Shown here in pieces: positions 38,579 to 47,171 of a DNA stretch of 51,634 nucleotides. The notes beneath the pieces were generated by a model. The model ran no database searches and was not told the DNA's origin. It saw only the letters and a program-made list of their open reading frames with translations. This DNA comes from a virus, in the IMG/VR virus record IMGVR_UViG_3300032249_001329, positions 1 through 51,634 of that record, one strand, 5' to 3'. A program made the translations under genes and the position numbers. The first letter of the stretch is position 1; the number at the start of each line of letters is the position of its first letter.

Positions 38579-40999
38579 GTGTATAACAAGAAAAATAAGC
38601 AACCCGCTTGGAAACAACACCTCGTCAAAATGGGGCAATACGCCCGTACAGGCGTCAAAACCGCGACACTAGGCGGAAAAGGCGACGACACGCCGTTTGA
38701 GCAGGCATTTAGCAATCTGGCCCACGCGTATCTGCAAGACAAAGCCCCCGGCCTGCTCGACCACGAAATCGGCTTTCAGCTGCTCGACCGCAACAACGAA
38801 AACACTAAAGCGGTCGGCGTATTTGCATTTAAAGTCGGTTCGCTCTGGCTATATGCGCCGATGTTCTTTTTAAACGGCGACCTCAAGGGCCACGAGCTGT
38901 TGTACCTCAAAAACCAGGACATGTTTGTTCCGCTTAAGGAAAATTGGATTAACTACCTGGTAAACCGCAAGCCGAGCATTCTTGGGCAAAGCGTAGACCG
39001 TAATTTAACACAACTTGGGCAGCGGCAGCCTGACTTTACGCAAATGAGCCGCTCGCCGTCTAAGTTTGGCTCCGCGCGGCCGTCGTTGAAAGAAATGGTC
39101 ACGGCAGCTCTTCCCGCGTTTGCAAAAAGCGCGACTACGAACACAGCCAGCGCGTTTGAAGAGCTTGGCGCTACATTAAACCTGCCGGCGTTTTTGAAAG
39201 AAGCCGGGCTAGAGGTTGTTCAAAAACTTGTAGCAACTTGTCAGTATGCTCCGCAACTGGCTTCTGCCATTGAAGAGTTTCACGGCCTTGACGTCATTAA
39301 GGCCGCTGTAGAGGCAAACACGACGCGTGCGTTGCAGCCCAAAATCGCCAGTGTACTATCGGCCGCGCCGGAAAAACCAGCAGCCGCGTCGGGCCTTAAG
39401 GTCATTACGCACGATACCACGGTGCAGACAAAACTGCCGGCTGGTTATTCGGAAGACGATCAGGAGAAATTACTACGCGACGGCGTGCTTATCCTCGATC
39501 AGCGCGACCGCGACAACGTATCTATTCCGTATCAAATTCAGGTTGAAAAAAAGCTGTTCAATCCGACTGAAAGCGGCTTGTACGACATTCTTGTAAAGCC
39601 GGGCGATATCGAGCGTTGCTATGTTGCCGTACATCCAATGGGCGCGGCAAAGCGGGCAGATTTTGTCACAGTCGTCCGCACAGACGGCACACCGGACTGG
39701 ATTAACACCCGCGCGGATCATATTTTTGCGTTAACCCGCATCGAGGGCGACGAGTTCGACAGCTGGTTTGAAAAGCTGCCGGAAGCGACCAAGCTCTCGG
39801 GCGGAATGACTCGGGCGATCCTGTTAAACAAAAAAGGCGATACGACCGTGCCGGTACGTGTTATCCGCGAATACGGCGACAGCGAATACGGCACCACCTC
39901 TTACGAAGTACACCTCGAAGATCACAGCAAGTATCCGCCGAGAGGTTCGATCGGCGCGTGCTGCTATACCGATCCGCTGAACTACGATAAATGGCGCGAC
40001 GGCGTGCGTGTGCATCTTGGCGCCAGCAAGGGCTCTAAGCTGCGGTCCAGCATGGGTGATATTTTCGTGCCGGAAGGGTTTAAGCTGCTCAAATGCGCCC
40101 CGGGCGAAGATGACGTCGCCGACGTTGAAGAAGCCGGGCAAGGTTCGTGCGGTTGCGGAGAAAGCAAAGATCCGCCGTTGATGCCAGGCAACCTTGTTGA
40201 CGCACAACTGGCGCTTATGAGCAAAACTGCTGCGCTGCGTGTGTATCACAACGGCACAGAGTTTTTGATTAACCCAGAGCTCAATAAAGAAGCACGTGTG
40301 GGTCACATCAAGGCGCTTGTTACGCTTGTAGCGCATCATGGCCTGCGCGAAGACGCGGCCCGCGAAATTCTTAAGCAGGCCGCCGCTAAACGTAAGTTTG
40401 AATGCCGCGTAAAATACGCCGCGCCGTACGGCGCCCCGATGATGATCAACGACGCGCCCACTGCGCCGACTATGCCGCCGCCGGTAATGGGCGGGGAGTA
40501 TGTGCTAAACACCGATGTACCGACACAACTTGGCATCGACCAGGGCGTACCGGTTCCAGGCATGAGCGCGCTGCGCACAGACCGCCAGGTTTACAACCCG
40601 AATCCAAAATACGACAAAGGTGTGTTGGCCAGCGGCGACGACAGCGAAATTCAGCGCATTCTTGCGGCGGCGGGCTCTGGCCAAAAAGAAGTATTTGACA
40701 CGGCCATGATTGGTAGCATGTTGCGGGCTGTCCGCGATGACTCCCTTGTAGACCGGTACATGGGCGAGTTGACTAAAGGCTTAGACAAGCTGGGGCGTAT
40801 TCTGTTTATGTTTTACTGGCACGGCGACCGGTTTGCTGAACGCTACGGCAAATCAGATATGCCGGAGCTTGAGGATTCGTTGCGCAACGCCTTCGAAATG
40901 CTTGGCGACGTAATCCTGTTCTTGAAACAAAAGACTATCGAAGCGTATCCGACAGAAGACACAAGCGACGTCGATCTCGGCGCCGTAGCAAATTCATAA
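38579..40999 (+). CDS. Large virion structural protein
   Basis: 806 residues from GTG 38579 (ATG 38567 is the alternative). The N-terminus (YNKKNKQPAWKQHLVKMGQY) is basic; it then has a folded domain with GFQLLDRNNENTKAVGVFAF and WLYAPMFFLNGDLKGHELLYL, a long Ala-rich helical centre, Cys-rich GSCGCGESKDPP at about residues 522-533, a Pro-rich linker near 625 and a charged helical C-terminus. It directly follows the polymerase. I cannot assign it to portal, tape or baseplate; size and abundance of structural-type sequence suggest a capsid or tail component. Confidence 0.7.
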   Translation: MYNKKNKQPAWKQHLVKMGQYARTGVKTATLGGKGDDTPFEQAFSNLAHAYLQDKAPGLLDHEIGFQLLDRNNENTKAVGVFAFKVGSLWLYAPMFFLNGDLKGHELLYLKNQDMFVPLKENWINYLVNRKPSILGQSVDRNLTQLGQRQPDFTQMSRSPSKFGSARPSLKEMVTAALPAFAKSATTNTASAFEELGATLNLPAFLKEAGLEVVQKLVATCQYAPQLASAIEEFHGLDVIKAAVEANTTRALQPKIASVLSAAPEKPAAASGLKVITHDTTVQTKLPAGYSEDDQEKLLRDGVLILDQRDRDNVSIPYQIQVEKKLFNPTESGLYDILVKPGDIERCYVAVHPMGAAKRADFVTVVRTDGTPDWINTRADHIFALTRIEGDEFDSWFEKLPEATKLSGGMTRAILLNKKGDTTVPVRVIREYGDSEYGTTSYEVHLEDHSKYPPRGSIGACCYTDPLNYDKWRDGVRVHLGASKGSKLRSSMGDIFVPEGFKLLKCAPGEDDVADVEEAGQGSCGCGESKDPPLMPGNLVDAQLALMSKTAALRVYHNGTEFLINPELNKEARVGHIKALVTLVAHHGLREDAAREILKQAAAKRKFECRVKYAAPYGAPMMINDAPTAPTMPPPVMGGEYVLNTDVPTQLGIDQGVPVPGMSALRTDRQVYNPNPKYDKGVLASGDDSEIQRILAAAGSGQKEVFDTAMIGSMLRAVRDDSLVDRYMGELTKGLDKLGRILFMFYWHGDRFAERYGKSDMPELEDSLRNAFEMLGDVILFLKQKTIEAYPTEDTSDVDLGAVANS

Positions 41000-41009
41000 T
41001 AGGTGACAC

Positions 41010-41429
41010 ATGGCTAGCACGATTTGGTCTGGTACCACTACGTTTACGGCGCCAAGCGGCACTGAAACAATTGTGCCAGTAAAGATGCCCCACCGCGGTA
41101 TTCTGCGCGGTTATGCGCTTGTGCAAACAAGTGGCGCCGACAACAAGTTTGACGCTGACTTGTATGCAAGTAATCAAGAGACGCAACCAAACGCGTCACT
41201 GCCGGCCGAGGCATTCCACGTGCTGAGTCTGGCTGATTTTGCAGATGTTGTATCTGACCCGGACGTCGTAGCTATTGCCGCAAACAGTAATGTGAATGTT
41301 GCTTACCTTAATCGCGACGGCACACCGACTCTGCCGCAGCGCTTTCTCTATTTGTGGATCAAGCCGAACGGAAGCGGCGCTAAGAATTTCGTGCTGACCG
41401 TGACGGTCGAAACGCCGATGCTGCGCTGA
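41010..41429 (+). CDS. Small virion-type protein (decoration or tail)
   Basis: 139 residues, AGGTGA site. Beta-rich: TIWSGTTTFTAPSGTETIVPV, FLYLWIKPNGSGAKNFVLTV. No motif. It starts the tail-fibre region and is followed 27 bases later by the first fibre gene. Similar small beta-sandwich proteins are common in phage particles. Confidence 0.62.
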   Translation: MASTIWSGTTTFTAPSGTETIVPVKMPHRGILRGYALVQTSGADNKFDADLYASNQETQPNASLPAEAFHVLSLADFADVVSDPDVVAIAANSNVNVAYLNRDGTPTLPQRFLYLWIKPNGSGAKNFVLTVTVETPMLR

Positions 41430-41456
41430 ATCGACTAAATAACAGGGAGTACCAGC

Positions 41457-42908
41457 ATGAGCGTTTCTAGCAATCTGCAAACACAGCCCTCTTGGCTCGA
41501 CACGTTTCCCGACGAAGACGTAGCGTTTGGCTTTGACTCTACCGGCATGTGGTTCTCCGGCGACGCGTCCGACGCGCCATACCCTATCCGCACGAACTAT
41601 GACATCGGCAGCGACGAGACTGTCGTAGTTATTTACACGTTTGTGCATGCAGACTTAGACGAAGGCTGCCCCGATCACGGTATTTGTTTTTTCAAAGCCG
41701 ACGTCGAGCCGTACTGGAGTTGGGGCGATGACACTTCACGTATTGCCGTTCAGTACAACTGCGGCGACCCAGAAATTAACGGGCAAGCAAACACGATTGA
41801 GTCAGACTACGAACTCACACTTGGCGACACGTACACCGCGCGCGTGACGTATAACCCAGTCGCGGAAACAATTACGCACGAATTGTTTAACGGGAATAGC
41901 GTAGGCAGCCCGCTTGTCGACACAATTACGCTTACAAACGAGCGGCTTCCGGCTGGCGCGTACCGCATCGGCTTTCACGCCGACCTCGATACCTCAACTA
42001 GCGAGAAATCTTATTTCACGTACCTTGAAATTAGTGCCGGCGCGGTGGAAGCCGTTACACGCGTTTTCAGGGCTATGCATTTCCCAAATCGGCGCCGAGA
42101 GGTTATTAGCGCGACAGACCCGACGCCAAAAAATGTGCAGCCGGGCGAGATGCTATACGACGCAGAAGAAAACAAACTGTACGCCGGACTTGACGACACG
42201 ACTGTCGCGGTGGGCGTCGACGCGTCATCGGGCGACATCACGTTCAACGGCGTGCAGATCATCGGCGCTGGCGAAGACTCAGGCGACGGCCTGAATAATG
42301 GAACGATCGAACTCGTCCCCGACAGTACGCTGTATGCCAACGACCAGTATCTCATCATTGACCCAACAGGCCCGAACCATATTCACATCAGGGCTGGTGG
42401 AACTCAGGATGGTAGTAGTGCTGAATTAATTTTAGGCGGTGAACAAGCTAATGTTAAAATCGTCGATTATAACCATCAGGTGCAAATACAATCTACTGCT
42501 AATCAGAATGGTATAGCCGCATTAACGGCAATAACATATTTTGCTGGAGGTTATGGTTATGAATGTAGTACTATGGTACCTGCTGGTACTCAATTTATCA
42601 TTGATGGAACACCTCATTTTGTTACAAGTATAATTACCAACCCCGAAATTATTAGCGACTATGGAGATGGTCAGTCTCCATTTCTGTTAATACTAGATCC
42701 ATCTCCAGGAGATATCAATAGTAATTATCCGTATCAAATAACAACTGTATATCAATGGAATTTCAACAATCAAGGTAATCTAGAAATTCCCGGCGGCATC
42801 AAGTTCGCCAACGACGTCGTGATGCTGGGCGGCATTGTCGCAATGACGCAGGAGGCGTACGACGGGATTTCGCCAGACGCAAACACCACCTACTTGATTA
42901 TCGGATGA
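41457..42908 (+). CDS. Tail fibre/adhesin with lectin-like N-terminus and imported AT-rich segment
   Basis: 483 residues. Residues about 20-200 form a concanavalin-like beta-sandwich (DVAFGFDSTGMWFSG, SYFTYLEISAG). A PGEMLYDAEENKLYAG segment marks a fibre shaft, and residues about 310-440 are encoded by AT-rich DNA (see separate entry). The end, MTQEAYDGISPDANTTYLII, is a fibre-tip module repeated at 43252-43385. The stop overlaps a tiny ORF (ATGA). Likely host receptor binding. Confidence 0.75.
   Translation: MSVSSNLQTQPSWLDTFPDEDVAFGFDSTGMWFSGDASDAPYPIRTNYDIGSDETVVVIYTFVHADLDEGCPDHGICFFKADVEPYWSWGDDTSRIAVQYNCGDPEINGQANTIESDYELTLGDTYTARVTYNPVAETITHELFNGNSVGSPLVDTITLTNERLPAGAYRIGFHADLDTSTSEKSYFTYLEISAGAVEAVTRVFRAMHFPNRRREVISATDPTPKNVQPGEMLYDAEENKLYAGLDDTTVAVGVDASSGDITFNGVQIIGAGEDSGDGLNNGTIELVPDSTLYANDQYLIIDPTGPNHIHIRAGGTQDGSSAELILGGEQANVKIVDYNHQVQIQSTANQNGIAALTAITYFAGGYGYECSTMVPAGTQFIIDGTPHFVTSIITNPEIISDYGDGQSPFLLILDPSPGDINSNYPYQITTVYQWNFNNQGNLEIPGGIKFANDVVMLGGIVAMTQEAYDGISPDANTTYLIIG
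42390..42780 (+). other. AT-rich imported segment inside the tail fibre gene
   Basis: Within the 483-residue fibre gene the base composition changes sharply: 21 G+C of 60 bases in 42421-42480, against 40 of 60 in 42181-42240. The frame stays open. Encoded text (GPNHIHIRAGGTQDGSSAEL, EQANVKIVDYNHQVQIQST) resembles a fibre-chain domain I recall from marine phages and giant viruses. This fits recent recombination of a host-range domain. Confidence 0.75.
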
Positions 42909-42973
42909 GCATCGAGTTCGGCTCACGTAACGTGACGGCAGTACGGCACGGCTCGCAAGTCGTGCGTGTTTAA
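42905..42973 (+). CDS. Short ORF, truncated copy of the 43326 gene
   Basis: 22 codons: MSIEFGSRNVTAVRHGSQVV and two more residues. Same start as the 77-residue ORF at 43326 but it stops after the first repeat of the NVTAVR-G-Q-V motif. It overlaps the fibre stop. Could be a residual module or a tiny coupled peptide. Confidence 0.4.
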   Translation: MSIEFGSRNVTAVRHGSQVVRV

Positions 42974-42993
42974 ACGTGTAAGTTACGCGGTTT

Positions 42994-42999
42994 TATAAT
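42994..42999 (+). promoter_or_regulatory. Candidate -10 element (TATAAT)
   Basis: A perfect TATAAT in an AT-rich non-coding stretch before the gene at 43057; the -35 is unclear. Confidence 0.35.
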
Positions 43000-43056
43000 T
43001 TTGTGGCCTACCCGCAACGCGGATAAAATGATGCGTAACCCGCGAAAGAAATTAAA

Positions 43057-43329
43057 ATGCCAAGCCGTATTTTTCGCCTATTTAAACTGCCCAGGCTCCG
43101 CCGAGAAGCTGCTGGGCCCAGTTCTCCGCCCAGCGATTTACGGCCAGGAGAGCTCGCCGTCGGTGAAAACGAAGGCGTGCTGTATTACGGCAAAGCTGAC
43201 GGAAGCACGGTGACGCTAACAGGAGGCGGCGGTGGCGTCGCCAGCACAGGCAGCATTGTTGCGCTGACGCAGGCGGAATACAGCGCGCTTACGCCAACCG
43301 CAAACACCACCTATTTGATTATCGAATGA
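43057..43329 (+). CDS. Short tail-fibre tip protein
   Basis: 90 residues. A basic N-terminus (PSRIFRLFKLPRLRR), PGELAVGENEGVLYYGKADG, the shaft-type motif seen at the start of many fibre chains, a Gly-rich linker and the tip module ALTQAEYSALTPTANTTYLI shared with the end of the 483-residue fibre. It is short for a fibre; likely a minor tip protein or a reduced duplicate. It overlaps the next ORF by ATGA. Confidence 0.6.
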   Translation: MPSRIFRLFKLPRLRREAAGPSSPPSDLRPGELAVGENEGVLYYGKADGSTVTLTGGGGGVASTGSIVALTQAEYSALTPTANTTYLIIE

Positions 43330-43559
43330 GCATTAAGTTTGGCTCTAGCAACGTGACGGCTGTACGGTACGGCGCGCAGATCGTGTCGGCTGTGTACTAC
43401 GGCACGCAACTGGTTTGGCAACTGGCTCCGCCCACGCCTACACCTACGCCAACACCTACGGCTACACCCACGCCCACGCCGACACCTACACCAGCGCCTG
43501 TCACACAGAGCCTCTGGAAAGTTGACGCCCTCTCGCCCGTGTATCACTGGAGCACTTAA
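43326..43559 (+). CDS. Small Thr-Pro repeat protein of the fibre region
   Basis: 77 residues. N-terminus MSIKFGSSNVTAVRYGAQIV contains two YG-Q-V units (VTAVRYGAQIV, VSAVYYGTQLV), then a long (PT)n tract (about residues 36-58) and VTQSLWKVDALSPVYHWST. The PT linker DNA is a low-complexity ACNCCN tract (about 43434-43496). Paralogue of the 22-codon ORF at 42905. Likely a flexible virion spacer. Confidence 0.55.
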   Translation: MSIKFGSSNVTAVRYGAQIVSAVYYGTQLVWQLAPPTPTPTPTPTATPTPTPTPTPAPVTQSLWKVDALSPVYHWST

Positions 43560-43562
43560 GCT

Positions 43563-43625
43563 ATGGCCGCGCCAAATGCCAACAGCCCGACGCCGGCCCC
43601 GCGAGTGTGGGCCGAGGTAGAATAA
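43563..43625 (+). CDS. Very small ORF, doubtful
   Basis: 20 codons (MAAPNANSPTPAPRVWAEVE), 3 bases after the preceding stop; its stop overlaps the next small ORF (TAATG). Pro/Ala-rich. It may be the end of the former fibre unit. Confidence 0.25.
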   Translation: MAAPNANSPTPAPRVWAEVE

Positions 43626-43687
43626 TGGATATAATGAAATTTACGAGAAGAGAAAGTGAATTAATAGGACCAATTGCAACGCCCTAG
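43625..43687 (+). CDS. AT-rich small ORF, probably a remnant
   Basis: 20 codons (MDIMKFTRRESELIGPIATP) with AGA-type Arg codons and high AT content unlike its neighbours. It overlaps the previous stop. Probably the debris of an imported gene; real expression is unproven. Confidence 0.25.
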   Translation: MDIMKFTRRESELIGPIATP

Positions 43688-43719
43688 CCTGCGGCGCTAA
43701 ACTATACACGGCGGCTTGA

Positions 43720-43749
43720 TTGCAGATCTTGCTGCCGCACTGTCAATAT
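43720..43749 (+). promoter_or_regulatory. Candidate promoter (TTGCAG-18-CAATAT)
   Basis: TTGCAG at 43720-43725 and CAATAT at 43744-43749, in a 105-base non-coding gap before the next virion gene (start 43793, GGAG site). Confidence 0.4.
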
Positions 43750-43792
43750 GAAAAGCAAAGTTCAGAGAATCTAGTTATCATTGGAGCTAGTG

Positions 43793-44146
43793 ATGCCAAC
43801 CCCAAATCTCAATAACCCTACGCGGGTCGAAGGCAAAGTTGCGGTGCTGGTAGTCACTACGACGCCGACGAATATTGTCGCTAACGCCGCCGACAGCAAT
43901 GCTACTGTGCGCATTAATACCTTGTTAGTGAGCAACGTCAATGGCGCGACGGCCGGTTCGGTTAACATAAGCGTTTATCGCGGCGCGACAGAATACTTTT
44001 TGGCCAAGACTGTGGCAATCAACCCAGACGAAAGTTATAGTGTTTTCGACCGTCACATGTATCTTGAACCGGGCGACAGTCTTCGAATCACGGCAGATGC
44101 CGCAGAAAAAATTCAAGCAGTTTGCGCATACGAAATCATTTCTTGA
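43793..44146 (+). CDS. Small virion-type protein
   Basis: 117 residues from ATG 43793 (GGAG site). Beta-rich, containing NPTRVEGKVAVLVVTTTPTNIV and NTLLVSNVNGATAGSVNISVY, a pattern I recall in small structural proteins of marine cyanophages and pelagiphages. It precedes the lectin-like gene by 8 bases. Probably a tail or decoration component. Confidence 0.65.
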   Translation: MPTPNLNNPTRVEGKVAVLVVTTTPTNIVANAADSNATVRINTLLVSNVNGATAGSVNISVYRGATEYFLAKTVAINPDESYSVFDRHMYLEPGDSLRITADAAEKIQAVCAYEIIS

Positions 44147-44154
44147 GGTGAAAA

Positions 44155-45537
44155 ATGGCTCTGATCACTTACGAAGGTTTTGAAAACTACAGCTCTCTGG
44201 CAGACGTGCGCGCATATCTCGGTTTTGCGTACTACCAGACACCAAGCATCATCTCTATTAGCGACGGCGTAATTGCTCCGCGCAATAATCTGAGTTGTTT
44301 GAAAATGGTCAGTAGCCGTTCTTTCGGTCCTGAAATCAACACAGTCAGAGACTTTTATCCAAAATTTACACTCAGTTCGCCGACTAATGCTTCGTACACA
44401 AGCGGCGTAGTCGGATTTGCGTTTTATCCGCGCTTGCCATCCGGCGGCGGCTGGGGCCCGTTTACTCCGTTTGCGGCCATTGTAGGCGCCGATAACAAGC
44501 CGCACTTCTATGTTTGCATGAACGCAAACTACCAGATTGAGATTCGCCGCTGGAACACCGCTGCTACGATGTCTACTCGCAACGCAGTGTCCGCCGCAAA
44601 TTACGTCTGGAACCAAGATCACGTCTCGTTTGGCTACAACGAAGGCGAATATTGTAATCAAGGTCGCACCGGTTGGGACCACCATGTTACCGCGCCGTAT
44701 ACGTACTCCTGCAACAGCATCAACGCCACATGGCCCAGCAACGCGGCTTCTAGCAGCAAATTTGAATTGGTAGGCACAGCGAGCAATATCGCGGGCAACC
44801 TTGTCGTCCCCGATCAGTGGAACTACATCGAAATTAAGTTTGTGCTCGAAAACACCGCGTCAAACGCCGGCAGCGTGCAGGTGAAAATAAATCGCAACTC
44901 CACAGACGCCACGCTTGATTTGAATGCGACTGGCGTTAGAAACAGCACGCAGGCAACGAACACATATCAAAAATTGATGTTTGGAATTGTCTGGGCGCAC
45001 GTAGCCGCTGGGAATTCGGGTGCTGCCAATCTTGGCTGGACAACCTATATTGACGATATCTACTGGTTAGATCAAAGCGGCGCAACTCTTAACAATTTTC
45101 TTGGTCGCGTGAGTTGCCAAAAAATCAACTACACAACAACGACAAACAACACAGCATTTAATGGAAGCTTGGCGTCGATTCAAGATGCGTTTTCTGGCTC
45201 GGCTGGTTACGCGGCGCCGGTAGGTAGCGGCGGCGCTATTTCTTTCAATGCCAACAATCAAGACGTGAGTTTTTCCCCGGCCAACGCGGCAATTCCGTTT
45301 ACGCCGCTTGTTGTGCAGCAATTTGTTTACGGCCACAAAGAAGGCGGGAACAATGTGCTGCGTTGTCGCGCTAACTATCTGGGCGCAGTTTCGCCAAATA
45401 CAGATTTGACGCTCACAACTGATGCAACAAACGGCGGCATTAAATTTGTGACATACGAGACAGCACCTGACGGCGCGGCGTGGACGGCAGAAAAACTGAA
45501 AAATACTCAGTTTTCGCACACTGTGGTAGCAACATAA
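44155..45537 (+). CDS. Tail protein with lectin-like beta-sandwich
   Basis: 460 residues, GAGGTG site. The N-terminal MALITYEGFENYSSLADVRAY, WGPFTPFAAIVGADN and WNYIEIKFVLENTAS segments and the later TYIDDIYWLDQSGA form the concanavalin A-like jelly-roll pattern found in phage surface proteins. The C-terminal 120 residues are a separate beta domain. Six tryptophans and Asn/Ser/Thr richness suit carbohydrate binding. Its stop overlaps the next start (TAATG). Confidence 0.7.
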   Translation: MALITYEGFENYSSLADVRAYLGFAYYQTPSIISISDGVIAPRNNLSCLKMVSSRSFGPEINTVRDFYPKFTLSSPTNASYTSGVVGFAFYPRLPSGGGWGPFTPFAAIVGADNKPHFYVCMNANYQIEIRRWNTAATMSTRNAVSAANYVWNQDHVSFGYNEGEYCNQGRTGWDHHVTAPYTYSCNSINATWPSNAASSSKFELVGTASNIAGNLVVPDQWNYIEIKFVLENTASNAGSVQVKINRNSTDATLDLNATGVRNSTQATNTYQKLMFGIVWAHVAAGNSGAANLGWTTYIDDIYWLDQSGATLNNFLGRVSCQKINYTTTTNNTAFNGSLASIQDAFSGSAGYAAPVGSGGAISFNANNQDVSFSPANAAIPFTPLVVQQFVYGHKEGGNNVLRCRANYLGAVSPNTDLTLTTDATNGGIKFVTYETAPDGAAWTAEKLKNTQFSHTVVAT

Positions 45538-47153
45538 TGCCTATTTCGCGTAGAAATAAAAGTCTCGCTACTCGTCGCACGCAAGATTACCGCCGCGTGC
45601 TGACAGGGAGCGCTAGCGAACAAGCGCGGTCGACGATTGCCGCTGCCGGGGCCAATGTTTTGACCATTGCCCCCGATTTGAGTCCTACTGTGACAGTTGG
45701 CGCTGGTTTTGTTGTTGATTTTTACGTCGCTGTTACGGCTGTTAATAGTTCTGCTGCTATTACATATCAATGGCAGACATCTGACGACGGCGTGACGTGG
45801 GCGAACGTACCTAGCGCCACAGCCAGCGTATACTCTCGGTCGTTCGAGCTGGCAGATAATAATTTACGCGTACGCGTGCTTGTATCCCAACTTTTACGCA
45901 CAATTGCTAGCAACAGTTGTCGCGTGACTGTTTTAGCGGCAGCGCAGCCGATAACTGGTTTGATTGGCCCTGCGTCTGTAGACATGGGTACATGTTATTT
46001 ATCCTGTCTGTTCTCTGACTTCCCTGCCGATACAACTAGCATATCGCGTACATATGTTGCCAATTTGAATGTCTTGCCGCTTTTTTCAGACCCGTGGTCT
46101 GGCCCGGGCGGCGCAAGCACAAAATTTGCAGTTGGCTATCTGGCCACGCTATTTGCGCAGCCAAACGGCGTTGAGAGTGTGCTAAGCCCCGTTCTCGCGG
46201 CGTTAAACTTGAACACGCTTTTTTCTGATGAATTAGACGTTTCCGGCATTTTTAACGTAGTTTCTGGCCAACGTATTTTTTCAGTTGCCGGCGCGTTGTT
46301 TGGTCAAAGCGTTGCCGGACTGGCGGGGACGAACTACAACTACACATCAAGCACTCTTCCGCTTGGCTTAGCGCTATCAGCCGCCGGCGCAATTAGCGGT
46401 ACGGTAATTAGCGATGTAAACTTTGAGCGCGATACCACGATAACCGCCACGCATAAAACAACTGGCGCGGTTTCATCTGTAACAATAACGTTTGTTCATT
46501 CGCAACTAGCGCAGTCCTCTACGCCACGGAGTACGGGTTTAACATTGACACCTACGCTTACGGCCGGCTCCAGTGGTGTCACGTATAGCGGAACAGCAGC
46601 ACAACTTAGCGCGACTGAGTTTTTGCTTACACCTGCTGCTAACGGTACTACAGGTGTTGTAACATTTGCAAACAGCGCAATCGCAAAATTTGGGCTGGGG
46701 CGTACGCAGGCCATTACATTTTCTTTCAACTGGCGCGCGTGGGACGGCAACGGCGCCGACGGGATGGGTTTTGAATTTGCGCCAACTTATGCTGGAATTA
46801 TCCTTAACCGCGCCGGCTCGCCGACATATGCTTCGTCGGGTTTGCGCATTGTTTTTGATACATATCCAAACAGCGGAAACGATTACGGTATTTGGTTGTA
46901 CTTAGACAATCAGCCGGCTGTACAAATTTACAGTCCGCGGCCGCGCACATCGGTGTATACAAACCTTACCGTGACAATCAATAGATTTTCTGGCACTATT
47001 GAGTATGCTGTTGGTTCAAATGTTGGGTCGTTTGTCGCCACCAGTGATGTGTTTAGCGCATTGGCTTATCTCTGGCCTGTGTACTTTACGGGCGCGTGCG
47101 GCGGCGCGAACGACAGACACAGCGTTTCAAATTTTTCTGTAACTTATACGTAG
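45537..47153 (+). CDS. Multidomain tail fibre with Ig-like and lectin-like domains
   Basis: 538 residues from ATG 45537, overlapping the preceding stop. A basic N-terminus (PISRRNKSLATRR), an Ig-like domain near 40-130 (ITYQWQTSDDGVTWANV), a spacer, a putative Ig (He_PIG-type) domain (TLPLGLALSAAGAISGTV, about 285-302), and a C-terminal legume-lectin-like domain (NWRAWDGNGADGMGFEF, DTYPNSGNDYGIWLYLDN, about 400-538). Likely host-surface or glycan binding. Confidence 0.76.
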   Translation: MPISRRNKSLATRRTQDYRRVLTGSASEQARSTIAAAGANVLTIAPDLSPTVTVGAGFVVDFYVAVTAVNSSAAITYQWQTSDDGVTWANVPSATASVYSRSFELADNNLRVRVLVSQLLRTIASNSCRVTVLAAAQPITGLIGPASVDMGTCYLSCLFSDFPADTTSISRTYVANLNVLPLFSDPWSGPGGASTKFAVGYLATLFAQPNGVESVLSPVLAALNLNTLFSDELDVSGIFNVVSGQRIFSVAGALFGQSVAGLAGTNYNYTSSTLPLGLALSAAGAISGTVISDVNFERDTTITATHKTTGAVSSVTITFVHSQLAQSSTPRSTGLTLTPTLTAGSSGVTYSGTAAQLSATEFLLTPAANGTTGVVTFANSAIAKFGLGRTQAITFSFNWRAWDGNGADGMGFEFAPTYAGIILNRAGSPTYASSGLRIVFDTYPNSGNDYGIWLYLDNQPAVQIYSPRPRTSVYTNLTVTINRFSGTIEYAVGSNVGSFVATSDVFSALAYLWPVYFTGACGGANDRHSVSNFSVTYT

Positions 47154-47171
47154 TAATTAGAGGGCGAAACA

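Larger units (their letters stand above)
42831..43385. repeat. Pair of diverged direct repeats: fibre-tip module (42831-42964 and 43252-43385)
   Basis: Over the last 86 bases of each copy (42879-42964 and 43300-43385) I count 73 identical. Each copy encodes the end of a fibre protein (ANTTYLII), its TGA stop inside ATGA, and the start of a small ORF (MSI.FGS.NVTAVR.G). The repeat thus carries a stop-start junction as a module, pointing to gene duplication. Confidence 0.85.

Noticed and set aside
43001-43213. 70-codon frame over the fibre-tip gene
   Set aside because: It overlaps the better supported frame at 43057-43329, which carries fibre motifs.
43434-43496. Short tandem ACNCCN repeat as CRISPR or origin
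   Set aside because: It is the coding DNA of a Thr-Pro linker, in frame, without spacers.
44113-44685. 190-codon frame on the minus strand
   Set aside because: It is antisense to the lectin-like gene and lacks any protein family feature; such shadows recur across the window because of codon bias.
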